From: a virus
Virus record (IMG/VR): IMGVR_UViG_3300008448_000509
Span: 1 to 26,913 of that record
Length of the DNA stretch: 26,913 nucleotides
Strand: one strand, 5' to 3'
Made by a program: the position numbers and the translations under genes. This document shows, in pieces, positions 1 to 5,130 of this stretch; positions within the stretch are counted from its first letter, which is position 1, and the number at the start of each line of letters is the position of its first letter. Below the pieces are notes generated by a model. The model had not been told where the DNA came from. It searched no databases and saw only the letters and a program-made list of their open reading frames with translations.

Positions 1-345
1 CCAACTAGAGCAATCTCTTTAATGTGGAATCAACGTTCAGTAGATACATTCTTAGGTTTACCATTCAACATTGCTTCTTATGGATTGTTATTAGAAATCA
101 TTGCTAAAGAAGTAAACATGGTTCCAGATGAATTGATTGGAAACTTAGGAGATGTACACCTATATTCAAATCACATCGAGCAAGCCAAGGAACAGATTAG
201 TAGAGAACCATTTGAATTACCTAAATTAGGTATGGATTATAGAGATGGTGAATATAATAAGAATTTGACAGATTTTGTTCCTGATGATTTTTATTTAGTA
301 GACTATCAATCGCACCCAACAATTAAAGCACCTTTATCAAACTAG
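1..345 (+). CDS. thyA: Thymidylate synthase, C-terminal part (5' end outside window)
   Basis: The reading frame is open from base 1 and stops at 343-345, so only the last 114 residues are visible. The enzyme methylates dUMP to dTMP using methylenetetrahydrofolate, supplying thymidine for phage DNA synthesis in the cytoplasm. Family hallmarks seen: the RSVDTFLGLPFNIASYGLL block, whose Asn contacts the pyrimidine; the GDVHLYSNHIEQA block, with the His and Tyr that bind the dUMP ribose; an SREP motif; and the C-terminal tail HPTIKAPLSN, which matches the PHPGIKAPVAI tail of bacterial ThyA that closes over the active site. The catalytic Cys lies upstream of the window. The final 13 codons are repeated downstream (see repeats). 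Identity is very secure. Confidence 0.96.
   Translation, partial: PTRAISLMWNQRSVDTFLGLPFNIASYGLLLEIIAKEVNMVPDELIGNLGDVHLYSNHIEQAKEQISREPFELPKLGMDYRDGEYNKNLTDFVPDDFYLVDYQSHPTIKAPLSN
304..345 (+). repeat. thyA tail, copy 1 (the functional one)
   Basis: This is the in-frame end of thyA, encoding YQSHPTIKAPLSN and a TAG stop. It is the reference for two further copies downstream. It is followed directly by CTCATATTTATA, the candidate promoter motif. Confidence 0.9.
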
Positions 346-349
346 CTCA

Positions 350-357
350 TATTTATA
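350..357 (+). promoter_or_regulatory. TATTTATA motif, candidate late promoter
   Basis: An exact TATTTATA ends 13 nt before the ATG at 371. The surrounding 17 nt (TCATATTTATAACAAAA) are identical to those at 5363-5379, ahead of another small gene. The promoter role is inferred from recurrence and position. Confidence 0.5.
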
Positions 358-370
358 ACAAAACATAAAC

Positions 371-643
371 ATGAAAAAATCAGAATTACAACAAATTATC
401 AGGGAAGAGATTTCTAAAGCATTAAATGAAGCTTCAAATTTAAAATTTAAAGACCTACAAATAGGTCAAAAATTTCTAAGATTTGGAGAGAATGGTCAAA
501 TGTGGGAAAAGGTAAATAATAAACAAGCTAAATTTATAAAAAATGTTGGTAAGAAAACCGCACCCTTTAATAAACCGGTAGGTACGCATAATGTGTTTCC
601 ACAAACAATGGATGTAACAATATCAATCACATCCAACAATTAA
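371..643 (+). CDS. Small unknown protein with IREE-type N-terminal helix
   Basis: 90 residues, function not recognised. The N-terminus (MKKSELQQIIREEISKALNE) is a predicted amphipathic helix. A related helix starts the protein at 14180, and I recall similar N-termini in various marine T4-like phage proteins. It contains an I-x-E triplet (I10-R11-E12), the kind of site cut by T4-type prohead proteases, so it could be a head-targeting tag; that is inference. The rest is Lys/Asn-rich and basic. The last seven codons (ISITSNN) and the stop are read out of frame from thyA-tail copy 2, so this gene's 3' end was created by the repeat. A TATTTATA motif sits 13 nt ahead of the start. Probably an inserted cassette gene. 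Confidence 0.7.
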   Translation: MKKSELQQIIREEISKALNEASNLKFKDLQIGQKFLRFGENGQMWEKVNNKQAKFIKNVGKKTAPFNKPVGTHNVFPQTMDVTISITSNN

Positions 644-662
644 AGCACCTTTATCAAATTAA
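621..662 (+). repeat. thyA tail, copy 2 (displaced)
   Basis: 38 of 42 bases match 304-345. Read in the thyA frame it encodes YQSHPTIKAPLSN and a TAA stop. All four differences are synonymous (TCG/TCA, CAC/CAT, AAC/AAT, TAG/TAA). It is no longer attached to a thyA gene and overlaps the end of the 371-643 gene in another frame. Confidence 0.9.
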
Positions 663-674
663 AAAATATAAGTT

Positions 675-881
675 ATGGAAAAATCAAAACAAGTAGAACG
701 AATCGCAACAAAGATTCAAGAAACATTCCAAATGTGGGAAACAATTGGAGGAACACCGGAAACAAAACAGGAATATGAAATTAAACAATTCCCTAAAATG
801 TATCATCCAACAGATGACACAATTAGTATTCCTTTGTTTGTTAATGGTAAAAAAATAGTAGTTGAAATTAAAACCGTTTAA
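675..881 (+). CDS. Small hypothetical protein
   Basis: 68 residues, not recognised. It begins with a probable helix (MEKSKQVERIATKIQETFQMW) and ends in a beta-type segment (ISIPLFVNGKKIVVEIKTV). No membrane segment, signal or metal-binding motif is visible. It starts 12 nt after thyA-tail copy 2. Its start context, AAGTTATGGAAAA, is almost identical to that of the next gene (start 885), and only 3 nt separate the two genes, so they are probably co-translated as one cassette closed by thyA-tail copy 3. Confidence 0.65.
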   Translation: MEKSKQVERIATKIQETFQMWETIGGTPETKQEYEIKQFPKMYHPTDDTISIPLFVNGKKIVVEIKTV

Positions 882-884
882 GTT

Positions 885-1151
885 ATGGAAAATACTAATA
901 ATGAATTACAAGAATTGTTTGTACAAATGACAGCACGACAAGTTTATAACAAGTATATTAAATCAATGAGCGACAATCCTGATTACATATTACCAGAAAA
1001 TGGTGCTATGTTGTTTTATGCTAAAAAACATCCCGAGGGATATAATGTGGATAAAATAATATTTACTTCTCTTGAGGAAGATTATTGTGTTTCCTTGATT
1101 GAATCTGTAATGGATTCTGATGATTTTGCAGGATGGCCGTTTGGAAGGTAA
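885..1151 (+). CDS. Small acidic hypothetical protein
   Basis: 88 residues, acidic and soluble, not recognised. It follows the previous gene by 3 nt and shares the AAGTTATGGAAAA start context. Its stop codon (1149-1151) directly abuts the first matching codon of thyA-tail copy 3 at 1152. The stop occupies the place of the Gln codon (CAA) in the original tail, consistent with the gene having been joined to that tail by recombination. Residues around DEDYCVSL and the acidic C-terminal SVMDSDDFAGWPF carry no family signature I know. Confidence 0.65.
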   Translation: MENTNNELQELFVQMTARQVYNKYIKSMSDNPDYILPENGAMLFYAKKHPEGYNVDKIIFTSLEEDYCVSLIESVMDSDDFAGWPFGR

Positions 1152-1187
1152 TCACACCCAGCAATTAAAGCGCCCTTATCTAATTAG
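1152..1187 (+). repeat. thyA tail, copy 3 (displaced)
   Basis: Read in the thyA frame it encodes SHPAIKAPLSN and a TAG stop. 30 of 36 bases match 310-345. Five of the six differences are synonymous and one changes Thr to Ala. It is followed, as copy 1 is, by an NNCATATTTATA segment, so this copy probably marks the original junction between thyA and the next gene. Confidence 0.88.
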
Positions 1188-1191
1188 TGCA

Positions 1192-1199
1192 TATTTATA
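1192..1199 (+). promoter_or_regulatory. TATTTATA motif, candidate late promoter
   Basis: Exact motif ending 3 nt before the ATG at 1203, directly after thyA-tail copy 3. The short distance would give a leaderless or nearly leaderless transcript if this is a -10 element. Confidence 0.42.
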
Positions 1200-1202
1200 G
1201 GC

Positions 1203-1496
1203 ATGAAGCCAAATATACATAAATTTTCATGGTATGAGATTTTTAATGACTCAAAAGGGCGCACAAGTCCAGGTAAAATTGTTGGCTTTTTTGCTTGTGT
1301 TGTTTCAATTTTAGTGTTTGCCATAGCTTCAATGGAAGCTGTGTTTACGCACTCCATAAACGACCAGACTAACGCAATTTTAACCACGATAACAATGCAA
1401 GCAGTTGCACTATTTACGATAGGTTCAGCCCTGCTTGGAATCAGGCGTTTCACCAAAGATAAAGAGGTTATATCCCCCGAAGACAGTGGAAATTAA
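1203..1496 (+). CDS. Small two-helix membrane protein, possible holin
   Basis: 97 residues with two strong hydrophobic segments: about 24-46 (GKIVGFFACVVSILVFAI and on) and about 61-82 (TTITMQAVALFTIGSALLGI). A short loop joins them, and the tail is charged (RRFTKDKEVISPEDSGN). Size and topology fit small phage holins or other inner-membrane proteins, but no lysis enzyme is visible nearby, so holin is only a guess. The N-terminal SWYEIFNDSKGRTSPGK stretch carries no signal peptide. An opposite-strand open frame over the same DNA (1184-1456) is a shadow. Confidence 0.7.
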   Translation: MKPNIHKFSWYEIFNDSKGRTSPGKIVGFFACVVSILVFAIASMEAVFTHSINDQTNAILTTITMQAVALFTIGSALLGIRRFTKDKEVISPEDSGN

Positions 1497-1793
1497 ACTT
1501 GCAATTCGCGGTTTTCAAGCTTTTTATTCTCAGCTAACCTACTAAAGTGTGGGGTGTAAAATCAATTTTAACACGTTTTTTATTCGTTTATAGAGCGTTT
1601 CGTTTCTCGTTGGTATACGTGGCCATTTTTTCAAAAAAAACACGTATAATAGTGTAAAAATAAGGCTACTAACTAGCTCATAATCAACAAGTTATACAAG
1701 CAAAAAATGAGCATTTTCTCCCTAAAAAAAGAGCGTCTATCTTACATAAAGCCTATTTATTATCACAGTTATTAGTCACACAAATTATATAAA
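1497..1793. other. Non-coding gap with inverted repeat
   Basis: About 297 bases with no convincing gene on either strand. It holds a long inverted repeat (1614-1648), a TATAAT hexamer at 1645-1650, and the 12-mer AACTAGCTCATA (1671-1682), identical to the sequence at the end of thyA (340-351). The only plus-strand ORF with a start is a 22-codon frame at 1707-1775, too weak to call. A near-match TATTTATT at 1753-1760 lies upstream of the next gene. Confidence 0.6.
1614..1648. repeat. Inverted repeat TATACGTG...CACGTATA with internal T6/A8
   Basis: Perfect 8-base arms (1614-1621 and 1641-1648) enclose TTTTTT (1626-1631) and AAAAAAAA (1633-1640), which can also pair. The result is a long interrupted stem with a tiny loop. 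No T-run follows on the plus strand, so it is not a standard terminator. It may be a protein-binding palindrome or structured RNA. Confidence 0.6.
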
Positions 1794-2045
1794 ATGCACT
1801 TTAACTTTGATCCAATGAACATAGACTTATCCAGACCCGGTGAAGCATTTTTAAAATGCATCGGATTTGTGTCAATAGGTAACCTTTTTGAAATAAGCGC
1901 CAACGAAATGCATCTGCCACCAATCATATTAGAAATTGCTCAATTGTTAGCTTATATGGGTGCAAGTGTTGCTTTTTTTAAATTTATTATAAACTTGTTT
2001 AATAAAAAAAAGACTAGAAAAAATAATTTGGAATCAAACCCATAA
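1794..2045 (+). CDS. Small membrane protein, unknown
   Basis: 83 residues. A mildly hydrophobic region at about 22-34 is followed by a clear membrane segment at about 45-68 (IILEIAQLLAYMGASVAFFKFI) and then a strongly basic tail (NKKKTRKNN). This layout suits an inner-membrane protein with a cytoplasmic basic tail, holin-like in size, but no family is recognised. It lies after the long non-coding gap and may be transcribed from it. The start is the first ATG after several in-frame stops. Confidence 0.6.
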   Translation: MHFNFDPMNIDLSRPGEAFLKCIGFVSIGNLFEISANEMHLPPIILEIAQLLAYMGASVAFFKFIINLFNKKKTRKNNLESNP

Positions 2046-2076
2046 TTTCCTATATTATTTTTAAATAAGTCTTTTA

Positions 2077-2601
2077 ATGAAAAACAAGTATTCTAGTTAT
2101 GTTCGTGAGCAACTCAAAATCACAAAAACTCAAGTAAGAAGATGGAGGGATTGGAATCCCGATGATGTCTATCAAGCTTTTTATGAAGCTAGACAAGTTA
2201 TTATACCAAAGCCTGTATGCGATTGGAGCTTCCTAGTAGCTTTACACGAAATAGGACACATAAGTACCGGCCCTAGATTATATAGCCACTTAGCTGAGTA
2301 TAACGCAGAGCAGTGGGCCTTAAAAAGAGCTTCCAGTGTCTATGATATAGTTTGTCCGGCGTATGAGGAGGATGCTAAAACATATGTTACTAACCATTTA
2401 TTAACTGATGTTGTTTGCTTTGGTTATAGTATTAATAAAATCAAACCCTACGTATTAAAGTGGTTAGGAATAACTTCTACAAAGTTGCTGAACTTAATAT
2501 CTACTAAAGTATTAGAGGAACGCACTCATAGTATAAATCTACATAAAGAAACAATAAAAGCATTAAAATGTCACGAGAAGAGTACACAGAGTCCCTTTTG
2601 A
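2077..2601 (+). CDS. Putative HEXXH zinc metallopeptidase-like protein
   Basis: 174 residues. Residues 56-61 read LHEIGH, a zinc-binding HEXXH motif (H57, E58, H61). About 13 residues later comes AEYNAEQWALKRA, with E74 and E78 placed like the third zinc ligand in gluzincin-type and ImmA/IrrE-like proteins (an E-x-x-A-x-x-W-A helix). The N-terminal 45 residues are basic and Trp/Arg-rich (RRWRDWNPDDVYQAF). No signal peptide is seen, so it should act in the cytoplasm. The substrate is unknown. In a phage it could cleave a repressor or host regulator, or serve in assembly; the sequence does not decide. It overlaps the next gene by 34 nt. Confidence 0.75.
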   Translation: MKNKYSSYVREQLKITKTQVRRWRDWNPDDVYQAFYEARQVIIPKPVCDWSFLVALHEIGHISTGPRLYSHLAEYNAEQWALKRASSVYDIVCPAYEEDAKTYVTNHLLTDVVCFGYSINKIKPYVLKWLGITSTKLLNLISTKVLEERTHSINLHKETIKALKCHEKSTQSPF

Positions 2602-2759
2602 TTGAAGCCTATAAATTAGGAATTTACAATCAAGTACTAGAGTTAGCTGACTTTTTCCTAAAGTATAAAAAGATGGACAGATACGAGGCTTTTGACAAAG
2701 CTTTCCATCAACTTAAAGGTCAAGTAGATCCAGATCCATGGAAACTTTTTGAGTATTAA
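2568..2759 (+). CDS. Small hypothetical protein
   Basis: 63 residues, mainly helical by eye (ESLLIEAYKLGIYNQVLELADFFLKY, then a second helix RYEAFDKAFHQLK) with a short DPDPWKLFEY tail. No known motif. It starts inside the end of the metallopeptidase-like gene, in another frame, which suggests translational coupling. Confidence 0.65.
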   Translation: MSREEYTESLLIEAYKLGIYNQVLELADFFLKYKKMDRYEAFDKAFHQLKGQVDPDPWKLFEY

Positions 2760-2783
2760 AAAATCTTATCAGCAAGTTAACCA

Positions 2784-2791
2784 TATTTATA
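2784..2791 (+). promoter_or_regulatory. TATTTATA motif, candidate late promoter
   Basis: Exact motif (in CATATTTATA) ending 7 nt before the ATG at 2799. Confidence 0.45.
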
Positions 2792-2798
2792 AGTAAAA

Positions 2799-3056
2799 AT
2801 GAAGCTTGATGATATAGTACCATTTGATATAGCATTACAACTTTACAAGGCTGGATTCGTAGTGGAATCTCAAAAATATTACAACATTTACAATAAATTT
2901 GTCTTTGAAAGTGTGAAGGAACTTCATAATGAAGCTGTGTGGGCTCCCACTTACAAAGAGGCTATTTCATGGTTTAAAAAAACCTACAACTTGTCTGTGC
3001 AACCAACAGAAGAGTCAATATTAGAGAATGTCAGGAAGGTTCAATATTTTGAATAA
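2799..3056 (+). CDS. Conserved small Bacteroidota-phage-type protein, unknown function
   Basis: 85 residues. The plan is an N-terminal helix (DIALQLYKAGF), aromatic residues in the middle, and a C-terminal WAPTYKEAISWFKKTYNLSV. The pattern APTxxxxxxWFxxxxNL is one I recall from many short hypothetical proteins in Bacteroidota phages and prophages; this is recollection, not a search. Function is unknown. A TATTTATA motif lies 7 nt ahead, and the next small gene overlaps its 3' end in another frame (3028-3056), so the pair is probably co-translated. Confidence 0.72.
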   Translation: MKLDDIVPFDIALQLYKAGFVVESQKYYNIYNKFVFESVKELHNEAVWAPTYKEAISWFKKTYNLSVQPTEESILENVRKVQYFE

Positions 3057-3207
3057 GGATTTACATAAGCAGAGAAAGTCAAGGGTTCGTCAAGAAGCTC
3101 TCGATGGTGGTTATTATGATGGTCGCTTTCGAACCAAAACGATACCAAATAAAAAACACAAAGACGGTAAATATAAAAAACGGTTTGACCCTTTTAACGA
3201 GGATTAG
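3028..3207 (+). CDS. Tiny basic protein with ALDGGYYDGRFRTK motif
   Basis: 59 residues, rich in Lys and Arg, beginning MSGRFNILNKDLHKQRKSR and ending KKRFDPFNED. The central VRQEALDGGYYDGRFRTKTI segment looks conserved-family-like, and I recall similar DGGxYDGRxR segments in short Bacteroidota phage proteins. It overlaps the 3' end of the preceding gene by 29 nt. Its TAG stop (3205-3207) overlaps the stop of the converging minus-strand gene by 4 nt. This frame is preferred over another open frame at 3104-3343, which runs deep into the minus-strand gene. Function unknown; nucleic-acid binding is plausible from charge. Confidence 0.72.
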   Translation: MSGRFNILNKDLHKQRKSRVRQEALDGGYYDGRFRTKTIPNKKHKDGKYKKRFDPFNED

Positions 3208-3776
3208 CGATACAAGGTTATTGTTCCATATTCAAGATCCTCGTGACCAAAAACATCTACATACCTTATTAAATAAACATAAACTCCATCTGGTGAGAGA
3301 GCGCCATTATAGGTGCCATCCCAGTCTTCATTTATATTGGTAGATGTATATGCAATGCTACCCCATCTGGTGTAGATTTGTATTTCATATTTCTCTATGT
3401 TAGTGCCTTTTACCACAAACTTATCGTTAAGGTAATCCTTGTTTGGTGTAAAGGAAGAAGGCACAAACAAGGCTGGTATTCTACAAGGAATAACTAATAT
3501 AGTGTAAGTTTCTGTGTTAGACTCACAAAGTGGATTTTCTATTTGAGCCTTGAGAGTGTATGTTCCTGGTTTATCAAAGTTTACGTTTATAGTCTCGGTT
3601 TCAAAAGAGTTAAGTAATTTACTTTCCTTATATAGTTTCCATGTATAGCTGCATCCCGGAGTTCCTATAGCCGTATAGTTAAAGTAGGTTTTATTTCCAT
3701 CACACAGTTCTATTGTTTGATCTTGTGCTTGAACCTTAAGGTGCAAGAAAACACACAATAATATTAGCCACCTCAT
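3204..3776 (-). CDS. Secreted protein with PKD-like domain and type IX secretion (type B, CHU_C) sorting domain
   Basis: 190 residues. A signal peptide (MRWLILLCVFLHLKVQAQ) gives Sec export. Residues about 20-97 form a PKD/Ig-like beta domain (YTWKLYKES, FDKPGTYTLKAQIEN). Residues about 100-190 match the gliding-motility-associated C-terminal domain used by the type IX secretion system: FVPSSFTPNKDYLNDKF, then YTRWGS, WDGTYNG, DGVYVYLIRY and GTITLYR at the very end. In Bacteroidota this domain sends proteins through the outer membrane to the surface. It is short for the family, whose members are often hundreds to thousands of residues long. It is the last gene of a minus-strand operon, one base after the upstream stop. 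Carriage in a phage structural region is unusual. Domain identity is secure; role is inference. Confidence 0.9.
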   Translation of the reverse strand: MRWLILLCVFLHLKVQAQDQTIELCDGNKTYFNYTAIGTPGCSYTWKLYKESKLLNSFETETINVNFDKPGTYTLKAQIENPLCESNTETYTILVIPCRIPALFVPSSFTPNKDYLNDKFVVKGTNIEKYEIQIYTRWGSIAYTSTNINEDWDGTYNGALSPDGVYVYLIRYVDVFGHEDLEYGTITLYR

Positions 3777-3777
3777 G

Positions 3778-4344
3778 TTAGTTATGTTCTATTGGTAATA
3801 ACACCGGTTGAGGAAGCACATTAACAGATGTTACCTCAGTGAAAACACAACCTGCGTTAGTATATGTATATGTTAAATTAAAAGTGCCTGGACCACTATT
3901 AGTTGGACAAAACTCATTGTTAACTGCATCAACACCTGACCCACTCCAAGTTCCTCCTGCTGGTATTGCTGATAATGCTACGCAGTTAGAGCTTTCACAC
4001 ACATCTACTAAGGATATTAGAGTAGGATCTACGTTATATACAAAGACATCTAATGATACTAAAGGACTTACACAACCTATGCTGTTTATAGCTTGTACTT
4101 GTATTGCATTAATAATTAAGCCTGGATTTGCTCCTGACCAATCTACTTGTATTTGATTTGTGTTTTGGCCACTTACTAATATACCTGGTGGTATAACTGT
4201 CCATGAGTATGTTAATCCTAAGGTCTGTGTTACATTATATATAGATCCGTTTGTTTGGTAACATACCGTATCTGGGTTTATAGTTGTGAATTGTGCAAGT
4301 ACTAAACTTGGTAGTAATGTTAGAAATAATAGTAGTTTTTTCAT
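3778..4344 (-). CDS. Secreted PKD/Ig-like repeat protein
   Basis: 188 residues from the ATG at 4344. This start is chosen because it gives a clean signal peptide (MKKLLLFLTLLPSLVLAQ) and lies 2 nt after the stop of the upstream peptide gene; an in-frame ATG 21 nt earlier would add a non-signal extension. The mature part has two beta-sandwich modules. The first (YSWTVIPPGILVSG...IQVDW) is PKD-like. The second (CVALSAIPAGGTWSGSGV...GPGTFNLTYTYTNAGC) matches a repeat common in Bacteroidota surface adhesins. No type IX sorting domain is present, so the protein may stay periplasmic or rely on the downstream partner. It ends IEHN and its stop is one base before the next ATG. Confidence 0.85.
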   Translation of the reverse strand: MKKLLLFLTLLPSLVLAQFTTINPDTVCYQTNGSIYNVTQTLGLTYSWTVIPPGILVSGQNTNQIQVDWSGANPGLIINAIQVQAINSIGCVSPLVSLDVFVYNVDPTLISLVDVCESSNCVALSAIPAGGTWSGSGVDAVNNEFCPTNSGPGTFNLTYTYTNAGCVFTEVTSVNVLPQPVLLPIEHN

Positions 4345-4346
4345 AG

Positions 4347-4460
4347 TTAAAAATGTTTGTTCCAATATTTTGGTGGTATTGTTTTTATTTGATCTCGTAG
4401 ACTTTTTAGATACTTTAGAAGTTTCTTTTTTAATTTTTTGTTTTTGCTTTTTTTAGACAT
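4347..4460 (-). CDS. 37-residue lysine-rich peptide in the secreted-protein operon
   Basis: The ATG at 4460 overlaps the upstream stop (TAATG), and the TAA at 4347-4349 lies 2 nt before the next gene's ATG, so the small frame fits exactly between two genes as part of a coupled operon. The product is very basic: MSKKSKNKKLKKKLLKYLKS at the start, PPKYWNKHF at the end. It has no signal peptide. Function is unknown. The exact fit is the main support; A-rich sequence could give Lys-rich frames by chance. Confidence 0.55.
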   Translation of the reverse strand: MSKKSKNKKLKKKLLKYLKSLRDQIKTIPPKYWNKHF

Positions 4461-5047
4461 TAGTTGTGATTTATGCTTGTTATACTTGGTAGTGTTATAT
4501 TTATGGTACCATTATAAATTGTAAATGGGTTTGTTGGACAAGAGTTATTAATCCAATTACCCCAATCTCCATCTGCACCTGCTGTTACTTGTATGAGTAG
4601 ATTCTGCGGTATACAAACATTTACAACTGTTACATGAAAACAAAATGACCAAATACATGAACCTGAATCACCCCAATCATCTGCTGGGTTACCATTTAAT
4701 GGACCATTGATACCTGAGTCAAAAAACCAACCAGGACCAATCATCCCTGCAGGTGTGAAATTGTTAGCTATCCAAACCCAGTTACCGCTGCCGCCTTGAC
4801 AATTAGTTGGTGGTCCAACTTGTTGTAGATTAGTCCAGCCTGGGCCTAAGTTTATGTCGAAACCCTCTAGCCAATTTGAACCAACATTTAATCCAGGCCA
4901 ACCATTCATTGTGTAACATACGGTTACCGTAGTACCTGGGTTATATCCTAAAGCTGGAGGAGGAGGGTTTAATGTAAATGATTGTGTACCAACACATTGA
5001 GCTTGTACCAGCGTACTAAGCATTAAAAAAAAGATAAGTAACCTCAT
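4460..5047 (-). CDS. Secreted glycine/tryptophan-rich beta protein
   Basis: 195 residues with a signal peptide (MRLLIFFLMLSTLVQAQ). The mature part is rich in Gly, Trp, Asn and Cys, with motifs VTVCYTMNGWPGLNVGSNWL, WLEGFDINLGPGW, GPGWFFDSG, DDWGDSGSCIWSFCF and TAGADGDWGNW. I recall this pattern as a module inside large gliding-motility-type Bacteroidota surface proteins, usually fused to repeats and a type IX sorting domain; here it stands alone. First gene of the minus-strand operon: TATTTATT (complement of 5051-5058) lies 3 nt ahead of its ATG. Its end (INHN, TAATG) resembles the end of the next secreted gene. Surface or periplasmic location is likely; function unknown. Confidence 0.82.
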   Translation of the reverse strand: MRLLIFFLMLSTLVQAQCVGTQSFTLNPPPPALGYNPGTTVTVCYTMNGWPGLNVGSNWLEGFDINLGPGWTNLQQVGPPTNCQGGSGNWVWIANNFTPAGMIGPGWFFDSGINGPLNGNPADDWGDSGSCIWSFCFHVTVVNVCIPQNLLIQVTAGADGDWGNWINNSCPTNPFTIYNGTINITLPSITSINHN

Positions 5048-5050
5048 GTT

Positions 5051-5058
5051 AATAAATA
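5051..5058 (-). promoter_or_regulatory. TATTTATT motif, candidate promoter of minus-strand operon
   Basis: On the minus strand this reads TATTTATT (7 of 8 match to the recurrent motif), ending 3 nt before the ATG at 5047. It is weaker evidence than the exact plus-strand copies. Confidence 0.35.
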
Positions 5059-5095
5059 TTATGAGTGTTGTTGTTTAATTAAAAATATTTTTATA

Positions 5096-5103
5096 TATTT
5101 ATA
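5096..5103 (+). promoter_or_regulatory. TATTTATA motif, candidate promoter of lipoprotein gene
   Basis: Exact motif 27 nt before the ATG at 5131, in the divergent intergenic region shared with the minus-strand operon. Confidence 0.42.
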
Positions 5104-5130
5104 ATAAATAACAAACAAAATAATAAAACA

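Noticed and set aside
1184-1456. Open frame on the minus strand, 90 codons
   Set aside because: It mirrors the better-supported plus-strand membrane protein at 1203-1496 and shows no signal or domain.
1707-1775. 22-codon plus-strand frame in the non-coding gap
   Set aside because: Too short, no family resemblance, and no coupling to a neighbour.
3104-3343. 79-codon plus-strand frame
   Set aside because: It runs into the type IX-sorted minus-strand gene and competes with the better small frame at 3028-3207.
3839-4156. 105-codon plus-strand frame
   Set aside because: Lies wholly inside the secreted PKD-type gene on the other strand, which has a signal peptide and known repeat patterns.
4345-4365. 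Earlier start for the secreted protein at 3778-4344
   Set aside because: It adds a seven-residue extension in front of a clean signal peptide and would overlap the 37-residue peptide gene.
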